This document shows positions 34,561 through 42,862 of a stretch of 64,000 nt of DNA, piece by piece. This DNA comes from JAJNBA01 sp963842295 (GTDB lineage: Bacteria > Actinomycetota > UBA4738 > HRBIN12): positions 1-64,000 of the forward strand of contig CAWJFY010000011.1 in the NCBI GenBank assembly GCA_963842295.1. The letters are read 5' to 3'. The translations under genes and the position numbers were made by a program. The notes beneath the pieces were generated by a model. It saw only the letters and a program-made list of their open reading frames with translations, was not told the origin of the DNA and ran no database searches. Numbering within the stretch: position 1 is the stretch's first letter; each line of letters starts with the position of its first letter.

Positions 34561-35742
34561 TCAGTCGGGGAGCAGCGGCACCGACGGGCCGTGATCCCGA
34601 CCGAGGAGCACGGCCCGAGTGATGGCCGCAGACCCGAACCGGTCGCGCACCTCGTCGAGCGTGGCGTCGACCGGCGGACGACCGAGGGGCAGGGCGAGCT
34701 GGATGGCGCGGTCGTCGGTGAGATTCGTGAACGTCACGCCGATGAGGGTGATCCCTCGCTGCTGGATCAGCGGCATCGACGACGTGAGCAGCCCCCTGGC
34801 GACGGCCAGGAGCGTCTCCGTGCGCGCGGTGGCCTCCGCGATCGTGTCCGACCGGGTGACGCGAGCGAAGTCGTCGAAGCGCAGCCGGAGCACGACCGTC
34901 CGGCACACCCGGTGGGCTGCTCGGAGCCTTCGCGAGAGACGGTCGACCAGCGCGACGAGATCGCGGTCGAGTTCGTCCGAGGATCTCCGTCCGCGGCCGA
35001 GTGCGCGCTGGGTTCCCATCGAGCGGCGGCGACGCCCGACCTGCACGGGCCTCGGATCGCGGTTGTGGGAGAGCGCGTGAAGGTGCCGGCCTGCTGCCCG
35101 ACCGAGGATCCGAACCAGCGCCGCCTCGCCGGCCGCGGCGACCTCCGCCACCGTCGCGATGGACCGAGCGTGGAGCTTCGCCGCGGTGGCGGGGCCGACG
35201 CCCCACAACCGCTCGACCGGCAGTGGGTGGAGGAAGTCCAGCTCACCGTCGGGTGGCACCACGAGCAGCCCGTTCGGCTTGGCGACCCCGCTGGCCACCT
35301 TGGCGAGGAACTTCGTCCGGGCCACCCCGACGGTCACGGGGAGACCGACGCGGTCGAGGACATCCGATCGCAACCGGACGGCGATCTCCAGAGGGGTGCC
35401 CGAGATCCGTCGAAGTCCTCCGACATCGAGGAACGCCTCGTCGATCGAGAGGCCCTCTACGAACGGCGTCGTGTCGTCGAACACCCGGAAGAGCGCCCTG
35501 CTGGCCTGGGTGTAGGCATCCATCCTCGGGCGGACGACGATCGCGTGAGGGCAGAGCCGGAGCGCCTGTGCCCCGCCCATCGGTGTCCGGATCCCGTAGG
35601 CCTTCGCCTCGTAACTGGCCGCGAGGACCACGCCGGCCCCGACGATGACCGGTCGGCCCCGCAGCGCCGGATCGTCCCGCTGCTCGACCGACGCGTAGAA
35701 GGAGTCGACGTCGGCGTGCAGGATCGTGGCGTCCTTCGGCAC
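34561..35742 (-). CDS. dinB: Y-family DNA polymerase IV
   Basis: 393 residues from GTG 35742. ILHADVDSFYASVEQRDDPA carries the first metal Asp and the steric-gate region; GLSIDEAFLDVGGLRRISG carries the SIDE catalytic motif; GVGPATAAKLHARSIATVAE is the HhH region. The C-terminal little-finger domain ends near QLALPLG, a plausible sliding-clamp peptide. It copies across lesions with low fidelity. An SOS-box palindrome overlaps the start codon by one base, so LexA control is likely. The upstream frame reads through the end of the previous gene and is rejected as the start. Confidence 0.9.
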   Translation of the reverse strand: MPKDATILHADVDSFYASVEQRDDPALRGRPVIVGAGVVLAASYEAKAYGIRTPMGGAQALRLCPHAIVVRPRMDAYTQASRALFRVFDDTTPFVEGLSIDEAFLDVGGLRRISGTPLEIAVRLRSDVLDRVGLPVTVGVARTKFLAKVASGVAKPNGLLVVPPDGELDFLHPLPVERLWGVGPATAAKLHARSIATVAEVAAAGEAALVRILGRAAGRHLHALSHNRDPRPVQVGRRRRSMGTQRALGRGRRSSDELDRDLVALVDRLSRRLRAAHRVCRTVVLRLRFDDFARVTRSDTIAEATARTETLLAVARGLLTSSMPLIQQRGITLIGVTFTNLTDDRAIQLALPLGRPPVDATLDEVRDRFGSAAITRAVLLGRDHGPSVPLLPD

Positions 35743-35755
35743 GAACGTATGTTCG
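35742..35755 (-). promoter_or_regulatory. SOS box (LexA site) of the dinB gene
   Basis: CGAACGTATGTTCG on the plus strand, a perfect CGAAC-N4-GTTCG palindrome matching the Gram-positive/actinobacterial LexA consensus GAAC-N4-GTTC. It lies between the stop of the serine hydrolase gene (35774) and the polymerase start codon, touching the latter. The start would therefore be leaderless or near-leaderless. Confidence 0.85.
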
Positions 35756-35773
35756 CATCCGTTACGGACGCAG

Positions 35774-36802
35774 TCAGGTGAGCGCGAGCGCGAGATCCAT
35801 CGCGATCCGGTCGACGCTGCGCACGTTGGCCGACAGCGCCACGACGCCGATGCCTTCCGACGGCGCCCAGCCGGCGATGCTCCGGTAGCCGCCCGTCCCA
35901 CCGTCGTGCATCACGACGCCGAGCTTGCGTCGCTCGATCTTGATCGCGAACCAGCCGAGCGCCACCCGCATCCCGGGCGTGAACCGTCCTGCCTTCGCGC
36001 GCTCCCGATGAGTCAGCTCGATCGCCCCGGCGAGCTCCGGGGGCACGTTGGGGAGCGTGCCCATCTGCGCTCGGACGAAGGTCACGAGATCGGCGGCGGT
36101 CGACCGCAGCGCGCCGGCTCCGGCCAGTCCGGGGATCGTCCAGAGGCCCGTCGGGCGGCCGCGCCACTTCGTCCCCACCGCGAGCCGGCGCCGCCGATCG
36201 TCGTCGAGCTCGACGACCGTGTCGGAGAGCCCCAACGGCGCTGTGATCCTGTCGCGCACCAACGTCTCGTAGTCGACCCCGGCCGCGTGGGTGAGCGCGA
36301 TGCCGAGCAACCCCACGCCGAAGTTCGAGTACGCGAACCGCTCTGCGGCTGGGCACCGCGGCCTCGTCTCGCCCAGCGCCGCGAGGGCGTCCTCGACGGA
36401 CAGGCGGGCATACGGGTCGTCACGATGCCGGAGCGCCTCGAGGAGCAGACCGGGCGGCAGCCTGGGGAGCCCCGACGTGTGCGTGGCGAGATGCGTCAGC
36501 GTGATCGGGCGCCCGGCGCGCATCGGCACCCGCGTGCCGGGCGGGAGATGCTCGACCACCGGATCGTCGAGCCCGACCTCACGTCGCCCCGCCGCGATCG
36601 CCAGCAACAGCGAGGTGAACGACTTCGTGATGGAGCCGATCTCGAAGACGGCGCGGTCGGGAGCGAGCGACGGCTCGGGCAACGAACCTCGCGATGCGAA
36701 CGTGGTCCGTTCGCCGTCGGTCGCTCCGACGACCAGGAGTCCCGGCCGCGGCCGCGCCTTCACGAGCGCTGCATCGACCGCACCCTGGAGATCGACAGTC
36801 AT
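35774..36802 (-). CDS. Serine hydrolase of the beta-lactamase/class C penicillin-binding family
   Basis: 342 residues. FEIGSITKSFTSLLLAIAAG has the SxxK motif (S-I-T-K), ERFAYSNFGVGLLGIAL the YxN motif and VVMHDGGTGGYRSIAGW the HxG in place of KTG. It could be a D-aminopeptidase/esterase-type hydrolase or a low-specificity PBP-like protein. No signal peptide is obvious, so it may act in the cytosol. Its ATG overlaps the PPOX gene stop by four bases (ATGA), so they are coupled. Confidence 0.85.
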   Translation of the reverse strand: MTVDLQGAVDAALVKARPRPGLLVVGATDGERTTFASRGSLPEPSLAPDRAVFEIGSITKSFTSLLLAIAAGRREVGLDDPVVEHLPPGTRVPMRAGRPITLTHLATHTSGLPRLPPGLLLEALRHRDDPYARLSVEDALAALGETRPRCPAAERFAYSNFGVGLLGIALTHAAGVDYETLVRDRITAPLGLSDTVVELDDDRRRRLAVGTKWRGRPTGLWTIPGLAGAGALRSTAADLVTFVRAQMGTLPNVPPELAGAIELTHRERAKAGRFTPGMRVALGWFAIKIERRKLGVVMHDGGTGGYRSIAGWAPSEGIGVVALSANVRSVDRIAMDLALALT

Positions 36803-37266
36803 GTCGGGAGGGTCACGCGGAGCGACGCACCCTTCTGCATCCTGGTGTAGTCACCGGTTCCGTAGTGCCAGGCCACGACGTGGTCCGGAACGAGGCGCAG
36901 GACCACTCGGTCAGGCTCCTTGAGCGCGCCGGAGAGCCAACGCCTCCCCTCGGCCTCGCCGTACCGCGTCGCGATCCTTTCGAGCCAACGCTCCCGATCG
37001 GCCTCCCATACCTCGGGCGTCCCGTAGGCGAGCACGGCACGGTACGGGCGCTCGTCGCTGGCGATCGAGACCGCGACCGCCGACCCGGCCGCGACGTCGG
37101 CTCCGGTGCGGCGTGCTTCGAGGCGGGTCGTGAACCACAGCGCACCCTCCGCGAAGCAGAACCAGAGCGGTCGCACCCTTGGGTTCCCGTCGGAGCCGGT
37201 CGTCGCGAAGTGCGCGAGGTGTGGCTCGTCGAGGAACGCTTCCAGCTCCTTGCCGCCGAGCGGCAT
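36799..37266 (-). CDS. PPOX-fold oxidoreductase
   Basis: 155 residues of the pyridoxamine 5'-phosphate oxidase-like split barrel: EAFLDEPHLAHFATTGSDGN, RVRPLWFCFAEGALWFTTRL, ARRTGADVAAGSAVAVSIAS and PDRVVLRLVPDHVVAWHYG. Flavin or F420 cofactor. It is first in a coupled pair with the serine hydrolase gene. Physiological substrate unknown. Confidence 0.8.
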   Translation of the reverse strand: MPLGGKELEAFLDEPHLAHFATTGSDGNPRVRPLWFCFAEGALWFTTRLEARRTGADVAAGSAVAVSIASDERPYRAVLAYGTPEVWEADRERWLERIATRYGEAEGRRWLSGALKEPDRVVLRLVPDHVVAWHYGTGDYTRMQKGASLRVTLPT

Positions 37267-37394
37267 CGCCTTCCCCTCCTCGTTCGGTCGAACAGCCTAC
37301 GGCCCGAGGCGCCGGGCTCAGGCGATCGCCCTGAAGGGTGTCTCCCAGCCTGTCGCGCTCTTCTCGGCGAAGCGACAGACGTGAATCGATCGGG

Positions 37395-38156
37395 TCACGC
37401 CGTGGCCGTCAGCCGCGATACCGTCGCCGGCTCGACGTAGACGAGCTCGGCGCCGGGCGAGCGCTCGAAGACCTCGTGTGCCCGGGCGTACATCTCTTCG
37501 GCACGCCGGGCGAGCGTCTCCTCCTTCTCTTCGGTGACGTACGCGTCCGCGACGGCCCAGTGATCCCGAAGCTCTTCCAGTGACGAGGCATGTATCCGGA
37601 ACTCGAACCGACGCCTCCCCTCGAGGACGAAGAGACCTCGGCCGACGACCGTCGCGACCGCCGCCTCCGCGTGCCGGCTGTCATCCTCCCAGTCGAACCC
37701 GGGATCGTTCTCCGAGAAGAGGAGCTCCCCGTTCGACCTGACCTCGAGGAACGGGAACTCCAGGGCGGGGTGGATCTCGATCAGCGTGCCGGCCGGCCGC
37801 GTCACCCGGTGGATCTCCTCAAGGGCATGGACCATGCCCTCGGGCTCCATTCAGCAGAGCGACCAGGACAGCAGGGCCACATCGAAGACGTCCGCGTCGC
37901 TGGCCGCAACGAGGCCCTCGAAGGCCACGTGTCGGAACTCGATCCGCTCGTTCGGCGCCTCCGAGAGCCACGCCTGCGCCCGGGCGATCGCGTCCTCGAA
38001 CGGATCGATCGCCGTGACATGGGCGACCCGATCGGCGTACCGCCGCGTGAGGCGGCCGTCCCCGCATCCGATCTCCAGGACCTCGCGCCCCTCCAGCTCG
38101 ACGAGATCGAACAGAGCGTCGGTCTCGTTCCCTTCGGGGTCGATGCGTATGGTCAT
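37395..38156 (-). CDS. Class I SAM methyltransferase with one in-frame UGA, candidate selenoprotein
   Basis: 253 codons plus stop, from ATG 38156. Motif I is EGREVLEIGCGDGRLTRRYA, then VTAIDPFEDAIARAQ and VFDVALLSWSLC; codon 102 is TGA (37851-37853) and the same frame continues MEPEGMVHALEEIHRVTRPA then GTLIEIHPALEFPF to the real stop. Related methyltransferases, as I remember them, carry Cys at or beside this position (SLCC). Downstream of the UGA a 19-base hairpin (37822-37840) matches a bacterial SECIS layout. Either selenocysteine is inserted here, or the gene is a nonsense mutant. It lies 38 bases downstream of the LysE gene on the same strand. Confidence 0.7.
37822..37840 (-). promoter_or_regulatory. 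Putative SECIS hairpin
   Basis: RNA sense AGGGCAUGGUCCAUGCCCU folds into a 7- or 8-base-pair stem with apical loop GGUCC or GUC. The loop starts 17-18 bases after the UGA at 37851, close to the E. coli fdhF SECIS (GGUC loop 18 bases after UGA) and inside the usual 16-37 base window with G at the start of the loop. It lies wholly within coding sequence, as bacterial SECIS do. It lacks the bulged U of fdhF. Confidence 0.55.
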
Positions 38157-38194
38157 GGGCACGACCCTATCGGCCCGAAGCCGGGCGGTCTGCC

Positions 38195-38785
38195 CTAGAC
38201 CCATAGCAAGACGATCGACGCCACGATCAGGCCTGCGAGTCCCGAGCTCACGATGCGACGACGCCGTTCGTCGGCGACGAACCGGGCGAGTACCGCGCCG
38301 CCCGCCGCCCAGATCGTGAACGAGATGGTCACGACCACTATCACGAAGCCGGCAAGCAGGCCGATGCCGGCCAGCCGCGGCAGGTCTTCGGGTAGGAACG
38401 TCCCGACCATCGCGATCGCGAAGATCCATGCCTTGGGGTTCAGCCATTGGAAGACCGCGGCTTGCCACACACCGAAAGGACGCGCGGCCTCGGCTCGAGC
38501 GATCGCGCCGCTCCCCGCGACCAGCCAAGCCACGTAGAGCAGGTAGACGGAGCCGGCCATCTTCAGCGCGATCGCGGCCGCCGGCACCGCCTCGAGGAAC
38601 GCGCCGATCCCGGCGGCCACCCCGACGACCAGGGTGCCGACGCCGAGCGCCGCCCCGACGATCTGCGGGATCGTCCGGCGGAACCCGAACGAGATCCCCG
38701 ACGCCCAGAGCACGGCGTTGTTCGGCCCGGGCGAGAACGAGCCGACGAACGCGAACGCCACGAGCGCCGCGACGTCGTTCAGCAC
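38195..38785 (-). CDS. LysE/RhtB-family exporter
   Basis: 196 residues from GTG 38785. AFAFVGSFSPGPNNAVLWAS is the diagnostic GxxxPGPxxxxV start of LysE translocators, followed by AAVFQWLNPKAWIFAIAMVG (NPKAW motif); about six hydrophobic segments. These export amino acids or homoserine lactone-like compounds through the membrane. The divergent AraC gene, 78 bases away, is its likely regulator. Confidence 0.85.
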   Translation of the reverse strand: MLNDVAALVAFAFVGSFSPGPNNAVLWASGISFGFRRTIPQIVGAALGVGTLVVGVAAGIGAFLEAVPAAAIALKMAGSVYLLYVAWLVAGSGAIARAEAARPFGVWQAAVFQWLNPKAWIFAIAMVGTFLPEDLPRLAGIGLLAGFVIVVVTISFTIWAAGGAVLARFVADERRRRIVSSGLAGLIVASIVLLWV

Positions 38786-38863
38786 GAAGGGGGATCCGTC
38801 CTCGATGCCATCGGGCTCATCGAAGGCGTCGGTGCGACATAGGTCTTGTACGTTCCTCACATC

Positions 38864-39658
38864 GTGGAGCGGCCGACGCAGTGGGTTCGCGCGTGGAAGC
38901 CCGAGGTGCCGGGGATCCACGAGGTCTTCCACGCCCGGTTCGTCGACCACGCGTACCCGGCGCACACGCACGACGCCTGGACCGTTTTCACCGTCGACGA
39001 GGGATCGATCGCCTACGACCTCGAACGGCGACACCGCGGCGTGGAGGGATCGAAGGTCACGCTCCTACCGCCCCACGTCGTACACGACGGCCGACCTGCC
39101 GCGAGCGCCGGGTACCGCAAGCGCGTCCTCTACATCGGGACCGAGGTCCTCGGCGAGCACCTGATCGGCACGTCCGTCGAAGAGCCCGACGTCCTCGACC
39201 TCTCGCTCGTCCGAGCCTTCCGATCCCTGCATCGCGCTCTCGGTGAACCCGGCGACGCATTCGAGGCCGAGTCGATCTTCGTGCTCGTCGCGGCGCGGCT
39301 GGGACGACACCTGGGCGATCGGCGCCTCGCCGACGAAAGTTCGCCCGGCGTCTCGATCGCTGAGGAGCTCCGGGATCTCCTTGATGCGCGGCTGTCGGTC
39401 GGCATCACGTTGGCCGAGGCCGGACGGATCCTCGCGGTCTCACCGGCACACCTCGTCCGATCGTTCACGCGCCGGTTCGGGATCTCTCCCCACCGCTACC
39501 TCGTCGGGCGCCGGATCGAGGCCGCTCGCCGGCAGCTCCTCGATGGCCTGCCGGTGGCTCAGGTGGCTGCCGACGTCGGCTTCCACGACCAAGCGCACCT
39601 CACCCGGCACTTCAAGCGCCACGTCGGAACCACACCGGGGATGTTCCGCACGAGGTAG
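38864..39658 (+). CDS. AraC-family transcriptional regulator
   Basis: 264 residues from GTG 38864 (a TTG at 38846 is possible). The N-terminal cupin sensor has HARFVDHAYPAHTHDAWTVF and GSIAYDLERRHRGVEGS; the C-terminal double HTH is LRDLLDARLSVGITLAEAGR, LAVSPAHLVRSFTRRFGISP and YLVGRRIEAARRQLLDGLPV with ADVGFHDQAHLTRHFKRHVG. This is the standard AraC layout paired divergently with a LysE exporter, which it probably activates in response to the exported molecule. Confidence 0.9.
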   Translation: MERPTQWVRAWKPEVPGIHEVFHARFVDHAYPAHTHDAWTVFTVDEGSIAYDLERRHRGVEGSKVTLLPPHVVHDGRPAASAGYRKRVLYIGTEVLGEHLIGTSVEEPDVLDLSLVRAFRSLHRALGEPGDAFEAESIFVLVAARLGRHLGDRRLADESSPGVSIAEELRDLLDARLSVGITLAEAGRILAVSPAHLVRSFTRRFGISPHRYLVGRRIEAARRQLLDGLPVAQVAADVGFHDQAHLTRHFKRHVGTTPGMFRTR

Positions 39659-39743
39659 CGGCCCCTTTCGACGATCCAGGGACTTTCGAAGGCGGCCGCT
39701 CGAGCCTCGGGCGTCGCGGACCAACCCCTCGCCGTAGCGAGCT

Positions 39744-40244
39744 TCATCCCGTCGCCGCGCGCGGCTCGAGGACGACGACCGTCGTCTCGTGCCCACGTCG
39801 GGCGGCGTAGCTATCGAGGTTCTTGTCCACTTCGCCCCAGCGCTGCCACAACTGGTCACGCTCCTGGCCGACCGCGGCCTTCCCGAGCACCTCGCGCCGG
39901 ATCCCACCGGCGAGCTCGACGACCGCCTCCGGATGGGCCTGAAGGTTCAGCCACCAGGCGGGTTCGGCCGCACCCCAGCCGTTCATCGCCATCGAGATCA
40001 GGTTTGCCCCCTCCTCGAAGTAGCCGATGATCACCTGTCGCGACTCGCCGCTGCGCCGGCCGGTCGTGGTAAGCCTCAGGGCGCCCCACTTCCCCGGGCG
40101 CGGGCGCCAGAGGCCCCTGCGCCCTCGAGTGACCCGGACCATCCACCGGTGCACGTGCCAGGCGGTGACGACGAACCACCGCGGTGGCAGGCGTGCTTTG
40201 CCTCCGGCCACGCCCACTCCCCTCTTTGCGGAAGCGCACACCAT
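39744..40244 (-). CDS. Deazaflavin-dependent (DDN-like) oxidoreductase
   Basis: 166 residues from ATG 40244. HVHRWMVRVTRGRRGLWRPR, RLTTTGRRSGESRQVIIGYF and AEPAWWLNLQAHPEAVVELA form the DDN split barrel with its GRRSG...R and PAWWLNL signatures. It uses F420H2 to reduce quinones or nitro compounds. The basic N-terminus may bind membrane lipid or DNA. Confidence 0.85.
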   Translation of the reverse strand: MVCASAKRGVGVAGGKARLPPRWFVVTAWHVHRWMVRVTRGRRGLWRPRPGKWGALRLTTTGRRSGESRQVIIGYFEEGANLISMAMNGWGAAEPAWWLNLQAHPEAVVELAGGIRREVLGKAAVGQERDQLWQRWGEVDKNLDSYAARRGHETTVVVLEPRAATG

Positions 40245-40246
40245 AG

Positions 40247-40351
40247 TCCGGGAACGCGAGCCGCAAGATCGATCACGCACCCCTGCTGGTCGAGGCGCTC
40301 GATCTCTCGAAGACTCCGCATCCGCTCGATGCGGTGCTCGCGCTCGTCTGA
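40247..40351 (+). pseudogene. Short open frame, possible gene-end remnant
   Basis: Read on the plus strand, TCC GGG AAC... gives HAPLLVEALDLSKTPHPLDA then VLALV and a TGA. There is no start codon (a TAG precedes it) and composition is protein-like, so it looks like the truncated C-terminus of a gene now lost. Family not recognised. Confidence 0.25.
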
Positions 40352-40377
40352 GCTCGGTACCCCGGGCTGTGGCTACG

Positions 40378-41619
40378 ATGCCGCTCGTGCCTCGCCGCTA
40401 CGCCGCGTCCGAGATCGCCAACGAAGCCGGCTGCCCGGAGGACCGGGTGCGGTGGCTCAGCGACATCGGGCTGCTGACGCCCGACAGCGAGGACACGTTC
40501 TCGTTCGGTGACGTGCTCGCCTCGAAGATGGTCACCGCCCTCCTCGAGAGCGGACTTCCAGCCGAGACGATCGAACGTGCTGTCGCGGACGGGTTCCTGT
40601 CGTTCCAGCGCACCGACGAGTATCTGCCCTACCAACCTGGTCCGAGATCGGAGCGCACGTTCGCCGAGTTCCAGGCGAGCGTAGGCCCGGGCGCCGAGCT
40701 CCTCCCCGCCGTCTTCGAGGTGTTGGGGCTGCCGAAGCCCGACCCGGCCTCGCCGATCCACGTCGACGAGGAGGCCCTGTTCGAGCGCTTCCTTCAGGTG
40801 TGGCGGAAGGCCCCCGACGAGGACGCACCGATCCGGGCCGCACGATTGCTCGCGCAGGGAGCGCGAGCGGCGATGCTCGGGTGGGCGGATCTCGTGGACG
40901 AGCAGATCGCGGAGCCGGTGCGACAGCGGCTGTTCCGCGGCGAGCTCGAGGAGTTCCCGGACGACGTCCGCGTCTCGTTCATGCGGGTGACGAACCTGGT
41001 CCCAGAGATGTTCACGTGGCTGAGCTCCCGCTACCTCGAGCATCGGAGCGTGAACGGGATCGTCGAGGGCTTCGAGCGGTTCCTGGCGTCCCGAGGGCTC
41101 GCGCCACCGCCGGCCCCGGATCGGCCACCCGCGATCGTGTTCGTGGACCTGTCCGGCTTCACGGAGCTCACCCGGGAGCGCGGCGACGAGTCCGCGGTCC
41201 TCGCCGCATCGTCGCTCCAGCGCGAGGCGGACGCGACCGCGACTCGTCACGGGGGCCGGCTGGTCAAGCTCCTCGGTGATGGAGCGATGCTCCGGCTCTC
41301 GGACGCGGCCTTGGGCGTCACGGCTGCGCTCGAGCTCGTGGAGACGATGAGCGGCGAGGGCGTCGTGTCGTCGCACGCGGGGGTCCACGCCGGACCGGTG
41401 ATCGAGCGCGACCTCGACGTCTTCGGTCAGACCGTGAACTTGGCCTCGCGGATCGCCGACGTGGCCGGTCCAAGAGAGGTCCTCGCGAGCGAGGCGGTGG
41501 CCGAAGCGGCCGGTGACGGTGCGTTCGTGTTCGAGCTGATCCGGGAGGCGGACCTCAAGGGTCTGCCGGAGCCGGTCCCGCTCTACCGCGTCACACCTGA
41601 GGTGGGAGCTTCCGGCTAG
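40378..41619 (+). CDS. MerR-like/class III adenylate cyclase fusion, paralogue 1
   Basis: 413 residues from ATG 40378. N-terminal helix-turn-helix-like domain: YAASEIANEAGCPEDRVRWL then LLTPDSEDTFSFGDVLASKM and AETIERAVADGFLSF (MerR fashion), a helical middle (about 90-240), then a class III cyclase: AIVFVDLSGFTELTRERGDE, LVKLLGDGAMLRLSDAAL and DVFGQTVNLASRIADVAGP with both metal Asp, and the Asn/Arg pair. The layout recalls the actinobacterial Rv1264-type cyclases, where the N-terminal domain regulates output. Two paralogues are at 41616 and 51909. Convergent with the second. Confidence 0.85.
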   Translation: MPLVPRRYAASEIANEAGCPEDRVRWLSDIGLLTPDSEDTFSFGDVLASKMVTALLESGLPAETIERAVADGFLSFQRTDEYLPYQPGPRSERTFAEFQASVGPGAELLPAVFEVLGLPKPDPASPIHVDEEALFERFLQVWRKAPDEDAPIRAARLLAQGARAAMLGWADLVDEQIAEPVRQRLFRGELEEFPDDVRVSFMRVTNLVPEMFTWLSSRYLEHRSVNGIVEGFERFLASRGLAPPPAPDRPPAIVFVDLSGFTELTRERGDESAVLAASSLQREADATATRHGGRLVKLLGDGAMLRLSDAALGVTAALELVETMSGEGVVSSHAGVHAGPVIERDLDVFGQTVNLASRIADVAGPREVLASEAVAEAAGDGAFVFELIREADLKGLPEPVPLYRVTPEVGASG

Positions 41620-42842
41620 GGGTGCGAACCGCGCCGTGACGCGCGGTGGAGCATCACGGGTGCCGCGACGCCTTGCAACTCGGCGGGACCGACGAGCGTC
41701 CAGTCGATCTCGGCATCGTCCACTCGCTGCATCGTCTCCTCGGTCGTGAGCACGTCGCCGGCCTCCGCGAGGTCGGCGATGCGGGACGCCACGTTCACGG
41801 TCCGTCCGTAGACGTCACCATCCTGGAAGACGACGGGTCCGGACTGGATCCCGGTGTGCGTGGTGGGCAGTCCGGCGGCCGGAGCGCCCTCGCTCATCTC
41901 GATCGCGGCTCGGACGGCTTCCGTCGCATCCGGGAACAGGAACATCCCACCGTCGCCGAGCCAGCGGACGGGCCGCCCACCGTGTCGCAGCGCCACCGTG
42001 TCCACCAGTGCCGAGAGTCGGGCGGCGAGACGAGCGGCCGTCTCGTCGCCCTGCTCCTCGGTGAGGCGCGTGTAGCCCGTGAGGTCGACGAAGCAGATCG
42101 TCGGGGTTCGTTCTGGGCGCTGATACAGGCCGGCACGCTCCAGCACCACCTCGGCCGTCTCGACCGAGTGCTGCGTCCACACGTGCTGGCGGTGCCGCTC
42201 GTAGATCGCGGCGAGCGTGGCCTTGACGAGCGGGGCCATGTCACGCCCGGCGGCGGCTCCCCTCCGCATCAGCTCCGGCGCGCTCGATCCCGCGCGGCGG
42301 CTCGGATCCTCGATCTGCTCGATATAGAGGTCGGCCTCCGCGCTCACCAACCGTCGGAGGTTGTCCGCGTAGGCGCGGAACAGTCGCCGGATCGCGTCCT
42401 CGGTCCCGCCGATGTCGAGGACGCTTCGAGCCAGGTCCGCGATCACGGCGTCGTCGGGCCTGGCCGGATCGTCCGGCTCGGGGGGAACGAACCCCATCGA
42501 GCGCTGGATCGTCTGCAGCAGCTCGACCGGCATGCCTCGCTTCTCCGCGAGCTGGCGGTAGGTCCGGTCCAGCCGCGCCGGGAGCTCCCATCCCGGCGAC
42601 TCGAGGAAGTCGAGGGACAGCTGTCCGGACGCCATCGCGGCGAGGATCGACTCGGCGGAGAGGCCGGCCTCCTCCCACATGTGCAGGAGGGCCGTGACGT
42701 GCGCATCCTGTTCGCGGTAGCCGTCCCCTTCCGGCACGACCACGCCCAGGTCGATCAGACGGCGGACGTAGGTGACGTCGACCCCCGCTCGCCCGGCGAC
42801 GTCCTCGATCGCAAGCTCCACCGCGAACCCCTCCGGCACCAT
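41616..42842 (-). CDS. MerR-like/class III adenylate cyclase fusion, paralogue 2
   Basis: 408 residues from ATG 42842. N-terminus LAIEDVAGRAGVDVTYVRRL then IDLGVVVPEGDGYREQDAHV and AESILAAMASGQLSLDFLE; the cyclase has TICFVDLTGYTRLTEEQGDE, PVRWLGDGGMFLFPDATE and YGRTVNVASRIADLAEAGD. All catalytic positions are kept. It begins 20 bases after the permease stop, so it is the fourth gene of the cupin-ABC-permease operon of copy A. It overlaps the stop of paralogue 1. Confidence 0.85.
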   Translation of the reverse strand: MVPEGFAVELAIEDVAGRAGVDVTYVRRLIDLGVVVPEGDGYREQDAHVTALLHMWEEAGLSAESILAAMASGQLSLDFLESPGWELPARLDRTYRQLAEKRGMPVELLQTIQRSMGFVPPEPDDPARPDDAVIADLARSVLDIGGTEDAIRRLFRAYADNLRRLVSAEADLYIEQIEDPSRRAGSSAPELMRRGAAAGRDMAPLVKATLAAIYERHRQHVWTQHSVETAEVVLERAGLYQRPERTPTICFVDLTGYTRLTEEQGDETAARLAARLSALVDTVALRHGGRPVRWLGDGGMFLFPDATEAVRAAIEMSEGAPAAGLPTTHTGIQSGPVVFQDGDVYGRTVNVASRIADLAEAGDVLTTEETMQRVDDAEIDWTLVGPAELQGVAAPVMLHRASRRGSHP

Positions 42843-42862
42843 GATGGGGGAAACGCGGCTCG

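Noticed and set aside
34561..35742. ImuA-ImuB-DnaE2 mutasome
   Set aside because: No imuA or dnaE2 gene is nearby and the protein keeps the SIDE catalytic motif, which ImuB lacks.
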